NCBI GenBank assembly: GCA_026826555.1
Contig: JAKSZT010054398.1
Span: 386,666-450,665, forward strand
Direction: 5' to 3'
Origin: Tolypeutes matacus
Lineage: Eukaryota > Chordata > Mammalia > Cingulata > Chlamyphoridae
DNA: 64,000 bases
The notes beneath the pieces were generated by a model that was not told where the DNA came from, ran no database searches, and was given only the letters and a program-made list of their open reading frames with translations. The position numbers and the translations under genes are program-made. Below, one piece after another: positions 55,291-64,000 of the stretch (its first letter is position 1; each line of letters starts with the position of its first letter).

Positions 55291-56300
55291 CAGTAGGGTA
55301 AGCACACACTAAATGATGGCTACTATTACTGTTTTTGTTGTTCAGAAAGTCTTGTCAAATCCAGGGCCTGTCCCCTTCTCACAATATCCTTATATCATAG
55401 TATATATGATAATATTCCCCCCTTTGAAAGCAAAACTCTGCTTTCAATCAAGCTCATAAAAATAGCAATAAGAACCAAGATTTTTCAAACCAAAGACTTA
55501 CATGAACTATTTCATAAAATGATGTATGGGACCTAAAAAACAAAAAGCTCTCACAGAATTCACACTCATGAGTAGGAAGAAGCTAATTAAAATCAGTAGT
55601 TTAACTCATTACCACAAAAAATGCATTCCTTTGTTTAATTCATTATAACCATAGTAGACATTCTCCCAACTAAGAGACAAGTATGGATTTCACTTTCTAA
55701 AGATATAATCTATGTAATTCCACTGATTAGTTTTCATATTTCAGATTAGTTTTACTATCAAATAACATCCCATTTAAAATATCAGTTTTAACCTTTAAAT
55801 CATTAGGGAGCAAAGTATCCTTATTTTAAGTATATGCTCATGATTTAGGGTGACATTTTCACGAAATATTTTTAGAGACAGAATATTAATTAGTAACAGG
55901 GATAAATAACATTTACTACACACCAATTACTTAATAAGCTAGGTGTTACTTTTACATGCTATCTCATCCTTTTAATCGAGGTGTTCTTAAGAGGTCCTTA
56001 AGTTTGAATTTAAATTAAAAAAAAAAACCAACATTCTTGTTGGGGACATGTTGGTGGCAGGTGTGATATATTTATTAAATAATACACAGTATAATGGGGA
56101 TTTAGTAAGTGATCTGTGGTTTTCACCTGACTGGCAAAGGGATCCATGGAACAAAAAAGGTTAAGAAACTTTGTGAATCCCTTGATGGAGATACAGGCTC
56201 CTTTTACAGAAAAATCTCAGCCTTGAGGTGGATTATCAAATGGCTCTAGGAGCTGATGGCTAGCAACCATGTGAGATTTTTAGCACAAAAACATACAGAA
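55291..56300. other. Intergenic sequence with a fragment of the hAT-type family
   Basis: AT-rich. Around 56,090-56,175 ('cacctgactggcaaagggat', 'ggaacaaaaaaggtta') matches the right end of the element at 9405-9622, so it is a truncated copy. Nothing else is recognised. Confidence 0.55.
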
Positions 56301-56470
56301 CTGTACTTCTCAAACTTTAATGTGCATGTGAATCACCTGGGGAACCTTGTTAAAATAATTATTATGTTTTAGAAGGCCTGGGGTGAGACATTTGTACCAA
56401 GCTCTAAGAACTTGGTGAGGCTGCTGGTATATGGTACACATTTTGATAGCAAGGATCAACAGGTTGTAAT
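56301..56470 (+). mobile_element. MER5A-like hAT fragment
   Basis: 'cttctcaaactttaatgtgc', 'gaatcacctgggg', 'gttaaaa' and 'ggcctggggtgag' follow the order of the mammalian MER5A element. Ancient, non-coding. Family recognised from memory. Confidence 0.6.
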
Positions 56471-57824
56471 AGGCCACAAATCACACATTTAAAAATATTT
56501 TAAAAACTCAAATTTTTTAAACGTCAAAATTTTCTTTAAAAAATCACAAGATTAGAATTAGAAATATTCATATTTCTTGATAGGATTCTGAATGTTCTAA
56601 CACCTTAGAATCATTTTATAACTTCTTGTTTTCTATTCCAGTTTAAATTTAGAATTGAATTTCTTGGAGTTCTCCAGGGGAGGGGCATGGGGGATGTCCC
56701 CTAAAGCTCCTGATTTTTATCGAGGTTGAAAATCCAAGTACACAGAATACTTTCGCATTTTGGCACACCCTTCAAGCAGGACCCTTCTCTTCTCTCACCC
56801 ATGCAAGAACTCTCACTTTTAAAATTCTAGAAATCAGGTAACTGGCAGAGTCAGGCAGGATCTTAGGAGCTGGGCCCAAAATTTCTTCCAAATGAAAAGT
56901 AAAGCTATACAACAAAATAGTACCTTACCAAAAGGCAAGAATAAAAACCATGGGATTCAATCCCTGACCTTAGGTGACAAACTCCCAGCAATGAGCTGAT
57001 AACTTTTTGTACAAACTACTGTCTTTCAATATTTTGCATGACAAGTTGGTTCAACTTTGCCAATGCCAAGTTCTATTTACATTTAAAAGGCCACAGCCTA
57101 ACAAAGCATGTTTACTGAAGGCCCTGTATTCCACCTGGGCCCCTCTCCCCCATTCTTTTTGCTAATAGCAACAACTAATTACAATACATAATTAAGAGCA
57201 TTCCGGCTTACTTGAAAAGGTCAGTTTAAAATTCTACAAAGAGATAACCTGCTCCATTTGTCTTTCCTTAGAGTCCTTCAAAATTAGCTTTTCACCCAGG
57301 AGAGAGATAAAAGTCTATGATTCTGCAAGTTATAAACACTGAGACCTTTATTTAAAGGGTGTTGGCACATTATGTTATTCCCAAAGACTGTTCATCTGTG
57401 CACTCAGGTAAGCACAAGATGACCAATGCTTGGAAGAAACAAAGCTTCTCTTGCTGAGAAGTTTTGTTGACCAGTATCAGAGCTGGAGCATGCCCTGTCC
57501 ACCACAGAGACAAGACAAGCAACTACCTGGAGAGGTCTGTTACAATACCACAAGACAGGGGCAGAGCTGAAAGGCCCTGAGAAATGACTCTACTATGGAC
57601 AAGTCCAACAGAAAGTTCTCTGTTTCTGTTACCTCCAATACTGGCTGTCCACCTAGAGTGATTTAACTCTGGGTATCAATTGGGCAGTGCCAGCCACTGT
57701 GCTGGGGCAGCAGGTTCAAGGATGCCTGTTTTGTTTTTAGGCTAATTAGGAGGAATTAAAACTCTGCAGTATAAACTGGAGACTTTGTGGGCAGACTGGG
57801 CTTCCACACTGCATCTAGGCTACA
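56471..57824. other. Intergenic sequence without recognised genes
   Basis: No gene, RNA or repeat family is recognised. Composition becomes less AT-rich toward the right. Confidence 0.35.
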
Positions 57825-57960
57825 TTCCTCCATTCCAAAAATATTTGTTGGGTGTCTGCCATGTGTCCCACACTTTTCTAGGCACAGGGTAGGAAACAAG
57901 ACCCAGTCCACAGTGGTGGATGCAATAGACAAAGACCAAGAGGTGGGGGGTGGAGGTTGT
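57825..57960 (-). mobile_element. L2 LINE 3'-end fragment
   Basis: 'aaaatatttgttgggtgtctgccatgtg', then 'ttctaggcacagggta' and 'aaacaagacc' match the antisense of the L2 3' end as remembered. Ancient and non-coding. Confidence 0.55.
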
Positions 57961-58307
57961 GGGGCCCCAAATACAGGCCACAAGTTGCTAAGACCTTTTG
58001 TGCTCTAGTGAAAACAGGGGCCCAGTGCCTGGTTCCATGCATCCCCAAGCCCAAAGATGAAACAAGCCCTTGATTAGAGAAGGTGGGGGTGGAGAAGCAG
58101 GCTCAGTGACAGTTGTTCAGGTAGTAAGTGCAAACGTGAAGCCCTGGGTAGGGGTACAGTCCCAGCACAGGCATGAGGGCTGCCTGGGACCCTCAGAGAA
58201 AGAAGGGGTGTAGGAGATTGGGTCTGGGCCCACACAGTGGGTGCTCTGCCAAGGCCAGCAGGGCCAGTGCCCCAGAAATAAGAGCGGGATGGGAAGGTGC
58301 CCAGCTA

Positions 58308-58860
<553 letters not shown>

Positions 58861-59754
58861 CAGCTGGGGGGGAAGGTTATTCTGTCTCTGGTGGTCCTGG
58901 CATGTGCTGGCAGAGCCCAGAAGGAATGAGGGCTAAAGTGGCGGCAGCGGGAGGTGGGCTTAGGGGACATGGAATTGGTTGCTCATGGAGGTGCCAGGAT
59001 TTCTTCTCTGGAGGCTGTAATAGTTGTGTTAGCATCTGGGCTCCCTTACTGAGCACTTTGCAACAAATCAGTTCTGAGGTTGAGCCAGGGCAGGAGCGAG
59101 GCAAGGATGAGATGTAGGTGTGAGAGTGGATGGCTTAGTACAGGGTCTGCACTGACAGACACACTGTAAATATTTCTGAAAAACATCCAAAGTTCCGAAT
59201 CTGCCAGCTTGACTGAGGAGGGGCACTGGCACAAAGTGACCCTCATTTGATTAATGTTAGTTTCTTCTTTTAGCTAAAAAGATTTGCTATCTCTGTCTAA
59301 GCATCAAGTCAGATTTAACACAGATTTTACACTGAAGAGCATTAATTAGGGATCAATTTGCAATTCAACTGTGAAGGCTAATTTTAAGCTTAATAAAACA
59401 CTGATTTTCTAAGAATCATTGCTTTGATGATGAGCCCTCACACACCTCAAAGACAAAAGTTTCCCAAGCTTTAGGCATGGAGCAAGGCACTTTAAGAAGG
59501 CCATTTTACAGGAAAGGGCATGAAATCTCCAGAGCAGAAAGGCCTTGTCCAAGGTCACTGGAATTGGTGGTTCCTAGTACTTAGGTTCCAACTTTTTTCA
59601 CTATACAATGTTGCCTAATATATAATTTTGGTAGGCTTGTGAACTGCAAGCTGAGATGTGGTAAATATCATAACCAAGGAGATGTCAATTTAAAGGGCTT
59701 TGCACTGTTTCCTTACCAAAGATGGGTAAGACATTGATGCTAATTAACACTTTA
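58861..59754. other. Intergenic sequence right of the GC-rich stretch
   Basis: Composition falls back to AT-rich by about 59,250. Short frames only; no gene or repeat recognised. Confidence 0.35.
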
Positions 59755-59840
59755 TTCAACCAACAAATATTTACTGGGCACTTACCATGTGCTAAGCAAT
59801 ATGCTAGGAATGGAGGACACACTACCAGTTAAAGATTGAC
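59755..59840 (-). mobile_element. L2 LINE 3'-end fragment
   Basis: 'ttcaaccaacaaatatttac', 'gggcacttaccatgtgctaa' and 'atgctaggaatggaggacac' are the antisense L2 3' end. Ancient and non-coding. Confidence 0.6.
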
Positions 59841-59911
59841 TGGCTGGATGATGGCTCTGGCCTCTGCCGCCTCTCCAAACTCCAGTGAAATGACAGTTAT
59901 AGGGAGTTTTT

Positions 59912-59954
59912 TTTTTTTTTTAGGATTTTTGGCAAACTTTTTTTTTTTTAAACT

Positions 59955-59997
<43 letters not shown>

Positions 59998-60089
59998 TAT
60001 TTATTTTTACCGGGAGGTACCGGGGATCGAACCCTGGTCTCTCCATATGGTAGACGGACGCCGAACCTCTTGAGCCACATCCGTTTCCC
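59912..60089 (-). mobile_element. tRNA-derived SINE, DAS type, with TTTA microsatellite
   Basis: On the minus strand the SINE body has a B-box-like 'ggttcgatcc' region (plus 'ggggatcgaaccctgg') and an A-rich tail (plus-strand T/TTTA run 59,940-60,007). The target duplication is a perfect 14 bp, tatagggagttttt (59898-59911 and 60090-60103). The (TTTA)n tail is a likely polymorphic microsatellite. Confidence 0.85.
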
Positions 60090-60103
60090 TATAGGGAGTT
60101 TTT

Positions 60104-61740
60104 AAGGGCATTAACTTTCCAGGGACACAGAACAAGAAAGGTGACAACTGGCAACAAGATGTTGGAAGCTGAAAAGCAAATGGCAAGTGGTAACTGATTT
60201 AGCAGATCAAGAAAGTTAAACCCTAAACTTCAGTGGGAGAGGTGGAAATGCAATCCAGGTTATATCACAGAATAAAAGACTCAGAAATGTGCAGTACCAA
60301 GTACATCTAGAAGTGGGGGTGAAGGCAGGAATTAAAAAAAACCAACAGGAGTGATTGAAATTTTGTTCAAGAAGCAATTGGATTCCTGTATACCCTCCCA
60401 CACTGCAGACCACCCCATCCCCATCCTAGCAGAAGAGTGAAGTTTTATTCTCTGGAAAAGGTGAAAAAGATAATGTTAGCTGGGGATCAGTAAGCACAGT
60501 TAAAAGCAGGGGAACAATACTGAAAATAAGGGTGGATTAAGTGAAAGTTTGCCTACTAATATTGAGACCTCAGACTTCTTTTCCTAAAACATGGTGGCAC
60601 AGACCACCTAGGCAAGGGAGACTTCTCTAGGGAATATGAGTAGCCCAAGGGGAAAGACCTAAAGATCCTGAAAATAGAAGGTCCCCAAGGTAGAGCCCAG
60701 CTAGTTCATCCTACATTGAATCCCACAGTTGAGAAATATAACCCACAGGAACAGAACTTACAATGAGCTTATTAGGGTCCCAGTTTGAAATATCCATAGA
60801 GGCAGTGTTCAATATGAAGACTAAATCACTTGAAGCATTCAATACTTTCACTTTCCTAAAGCAAAAATTTAAATGATAAATTATTCATATCATAAACATC
60901 TGTTCATCAAATATTTTAATAAGCAACATTTAGAAGTGCTACAACAAAGAAACTTTTTAGTATACTGCTGTATTCTTTCAGTTGCACAACAGATCTAAAA
61001 ACTTTTTTGCTCTGTCTGGTAATGTGCAAATGGATTTTTTGATCCACAAAAGTCTCTCCATGTGCTTCAACATCTCTAAAGCTGCACCAAACGTGGCATC
61101 CCCTAAACCTTGGTAAATAGGGACCAATACTGTGAATGGGAACACCTGAGGCACACAGGTCGGTGAGATGCAGCCCCAGCCTTCCCAGAACTCACCCCAT
61201 GCATCTGGAAACCTTAACCAATCCCACCTCCACCCTCATCCCCACAACCAATCCCCACCCCCACCCCCACCAGCCCTTCCATCCCTGTCATGGTGTTTTC
61301 AAGTACAGGTGCAGCTGCCACTTTGCTGGAAAAGATATTCCATCATTCTTTTAAAATAAATAAATAAATAAAAAGCAGTTCACTAACACAAGGGATGCAG
61401 AAAAACTTTCTACAGTAGAAGTGGAATGGGGAAAAAGGCAATAATTTAACACTGATAGACTTGACCACATAAAATTTACAACTTTTCACATATTTCTCCC
61501 AAATACCTCTATACATGCATAAAATAATTAAATGGTAAATAGCAATGCAGCTGGAAAAAACTGCAATTATTTGTTTGAATGATGCAATAAAAACAAGAAC
61601 AAAAGCACTCAGACCCTAGTATACAAAAGCAAAGGATGTGAACAGAAAGAGCAGTAGAGGAAGTAATCAGCAAGCACAGCCACAAATACATACAGCCTCA
61701 TCAGAAATGAAAGAATTTCGAAGAAATGCTCTTTGGTATA
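60104..61740. other. Intergenic sequence without recognised genes
   Basis: Contains a C-rich low-complexity stretch (about 61,205-61,275) and a short (AAAT)n run (61,352-61,370). Open frames near 61,136-61,359 are translations of the low-complexity DNA. Nothing else is recognised. Confidence 0.35.
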
Positions 61741-62660
61741 ACCTATATGTATTGATTTGCCAAAAGAAGTGCTGATGCAAAATACCATAAATCTTTTGGC
61801 TTTTATAATGGGGATTTATTTGGGGTAAAAGCTTACAGTTCCAAGGCTGTGAAAAGTTCAAGCCAAGGCAGCATAAGAAGTGGTTTCTCACCAAATTCAG
61901 CTGCCATGTGCTGAAGCAAGATGGCAGGTGATCTCTGCCTGGTCTGTCCTTCCCCTCTGGGGTTCCTATCTCAGACCCAGCTACTCTGCTTTCTTCCTGA
62001 TTTCAGCTGCAAGCTGGCATATGACTTGTCTCTTAGGGCTTCCTATATCAGTCTTTGCTGGTGGCCTCTCTTCTCAAATTCAGCTGTAAGCTCTCAGGCA
62101 AATGGCTGATTTCTTGCAGGGGCATCAGCTGTTTGAGCATTTTCCTTTCTGTCACTAAGCAGGATCAATAATGACAGAGCTCTTTTTGTGGCTGTCTTTC
62201 TGTATAATATGAGCCCCAGCAAGGGGGCACTCAACCTGAGTCCCACCTCACTGATGTAGTCCAATAAAATGTCCTAGAGCAGGGGTTCTTAACCATTTTC
62301 TTCCACAGACCCCTTTGCCAGTCAGGTTAAAACCCCTTCTCAGAATGCAGCAGCAGATAGTTTTATGACACTCAACATTAGCATGTCTTTAAATTAAATT
62401 TTAGGATTATTCAAAATTAATCAAGCTCATGGACCCCTGAAATCTTTCCACAGACCCCTTGGGGGTCCATGTCCCCATGGCTAGGAACCCTTGCTCTAGA
62501 GTAATCTTAACAAGTTATCTAATCAAAGCCCCCTCAGCTAGATTTAATGCAATCAAAGGCTATCACACCCAGAAGAATAGATTCATTTACAGACATAATT
62601 TTTCTCTTTTTGGGATTCACAAAATAATCTCAAACTGCCGCACCATATAACCCCTATTAA
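61741..62660. other. Possible interspersed repeat of about 0.9 kb hosting an hAT element
   Basis: The stretch 'ttttggcttttataatgggg atttatttgg' onward to about 62,640 resembles a repeat I recall as common in xenarthran DNA but cannot name. Only one copy is in the window. The hAT element at 62280-62493 is inserted in it. Short frames are not recognised. Confidence 0.25.
62280..62493 (-). mobile_element. Non-autonomous hAT-type DNA element, 214 bp
   Basis: Opposite-strand relative of 9405-9622. Terminal inverted repeats are CAGGGGTTCTTAACC and CAAGGGTTCCTAGCC, with shared interior ('ggggtccat', 'gatttcaggggtcc' on the minus strand). The 8-bp target duplication has one mismatch (tcctagag 62272-62279, ctctagag 62494-62501). 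No transposase. Confidence 0.82.
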
Positions 62661-63234
62661 ATATCTTTTCGTGTGAATAGATATGTAGAGAGATCATGCC
62701 ATGAAGATTATGTCTCATGAACTATGTAACAAGGACAAATTGATGTTTATTGTTCTGGATCTTTCTCATCAGGATAGTAACATGCTCAAATATAATGCAT
62801 CTTAAAAATAAGAGTTGTCCTCACTTAACTATATGTTCCTCCACTGCTATTACCAAATTTTGCTTCCTCTCCTTAAGATCAAAGTTCCTGGGGTAAATGT
62901 TTCACTTTTCCTGGAAATACTTCATCTCTCCCATTCCTTCTAATTGGGCCTACAATCCCTTTACTAATTGTCAACAATAACCTCTCCTTGGCTGAGTACA
63001 ATGAACACATCTTTTTGATGTTATAAATAAATAAATGCATTAGTTAATTAGTCAAGCAAGCAAGGAAGCACTATGATCTCTTCACTTTGGGAAAAACTGG
63101 ATTAGCTCTCAGATGTCCTCAGGTTAAGTTATAGGTTTCCATTCTCTGTAAGCCTTTCATACACTAACTAATAAGCTCTATTGATATATTCTGAATATCC
63201 TTTCTCTTTCCCTCATCTCATTGAATTAATTTAG
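62661..63234. other. Intergenic sequence without recognised genes
   Basis: AT-rich; no gene or repeat recognised. Confidence 0.35.
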
Positions 63235-64000
63235 GAAATTTATTTGGACACCTTTGATTAGTTGTTCCATATTCTGCATCCCCTACTGTTTTTTTTTTTG
63301 TTGTTGTTGTTCATTTGATTAGACTGTATCTGACTATTAGTATGGCTTGTAAATTTTTGCTGAAGTCTAGGCATCAGTTTATCTTGATGGGTTTATTCAG
63401 TTGGTCAGTTTCTCTCTCTTGCCTAGACTTTTATTTTTGTTTGGCTTTATGTTAAGGGTCTTCTTGGACACTTCGTTCAACTTCTTCTAAATCTTTAGAG
63501 TTGCCTGTATTTAACTGAAAAAATAAAAGAAGAAAAAAGAAGGGTAGAAAAAAGGAAGAAAATTAAATAATAAAGAAAAAAATACAAAATAAAAGATAAG
63601 AAAAATGGAAGAGAAAACAGAAATGAAGAAAAATAGGAAAAGGAAGAAAAAAGGAAAAGAGGAGAAAGAAAAAAAGTAAAAGTAATAAAGAAGAAAGAAA
63701 GAATAAATGATAAACAAATGTCTCTGTTTCAAGTCAGTCTTTTGGCTAAGCTCTTTCTCATTAGACACCCATACCCGCCGGGCAAACACCCTGTGGCCCA
63801 CCTCTCCATAGATACCCAGATGAGGAAAGGGAAAAAATAACAGGTCTCCCTCTCAAGCCTCTGACCTCTGGCAAGTTCCCCCCTTTCTGGCCAGTTTGCC
63901 CCACTGCCAGTTGCTCCTCCAGTGCCCATCTGGGCACCTCCTCTCTGGCCTAATTGTCCCATACCCTGCTGCTCACCCAGTGCCTGTCTGGGGACCCCTA
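63235..64000 (-). mobile_element. LINE-1 5' end fragment (ORF1 start and 5' UTR)
   Basis: 63,240-63,440 aligns with LINE-1 B 45,390-45,620 ('tttgattagttgttc', 'atattctgcat', 'atcttgatgggttt', 'ttcagtt'). The following purine-rich stretch (63,515-63,720) and the GC-richer end (from about 63,760) follow the same order as the LINE-1 B 5' UTR. It continues beyond the window. Confidence 0.65.

Noticed and set aside
61136..61359. Pro/His-rich overlapping frames
   Set aside because: Translation of a C-rich simple-sequence stretch with no conserved features.
63511..63801. 96-codon Phe/Ser-rich minus-strand frame
   Set aside because: Low-complexity translation of the purine-rich LINE-1 5' UTR tract.

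Overview
This window is mammalian nuclear DNA with no convincing host protein-coding gene, built almost entirely from transposable elements. Two tRNA-derived SINEs (30179-30385, plus; 59912-60089, minus) look like the DAS-type SINEs of armadillos. Together with the abundant LINE-1, the gamma- and betaretrovirus-like endogenous retroviruses (ERVs), hAT fragments, a MER5A-like element and L2 fragments, they point to a xenarthran, most likely Dasypus. The species call is from memory of the SINE family, not from a search.

Left part (about 1-15,200): a 2.2-2.6 kb unit, partly made of old antisense LINE-1, is present three times in tandem (about 250-9785, 9786-12395, 12396-14700). The first copy carries a gammaretrovirus-like provirus (875-8162, minus, tRNA-Glu-type primer site, 4-bp target duplication with one mismatch) and a 218-bp hAT-type element (9405-9622). 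The second copy shows the empty sites of both. The third copy carries a solo betaretroviral-type LTR (14070-14470). From 15.2 to 20.7 kb there is little beyond an old LINE-1 tail and one unassigned ORF.

Centre (21,227-48,869): one nested insertion of 27.6 kb. An 11-bp target duplication brackets it, and an uninterrupted paralogue of the target lies at about 54,180-55,290. The outermost element is LINE-1 'A' (plus). Inserted into it are a second gammaretrovirus-like provirus (21967-29092, minus, tRNA-Thr-type primer site), a SINE, a 0.3-kb LINE-1 3' fragment, and a second full-length LINE-1 'B' (36587-47330, minus). LINE-1 B is in turn interrupted by a betaretrovirus-like provirus (39862-41216) whose interior is cut by a 10-N assembly gap. 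With the nested elements removed, both LINE-1s come to about 9.2-9.4 kb, with 1.8-kb 5' UTRs and 3' UTRs of about 2.7 kb, far longer than the roughly 6-kb human element. LINE-1 B keeps an uninterrupted ORF1. Its ORF2, LINE-1 A and every retroviral gene are broken.

Right part (48,870-64,000): the target-sequence continuation, older antisense LINE-1 pieces (51.0-53.1 kb, 63.2-64.0 kb), L2, MER5A-like and hAT fragments, one SINE, and a GC-rich, CpG-containing stretch at about 58.3-58.9 kb that is the only candidate promoter region. The points most worth following up are the 9.3-kb LINE-1 architecture, a G-to-A pattern of lesions in the tRNA-Thr provirus that resembles APOBEC3 editing, the provirus hidden in the assembly gap, and the paralogous empty sites that order the insertions in time.
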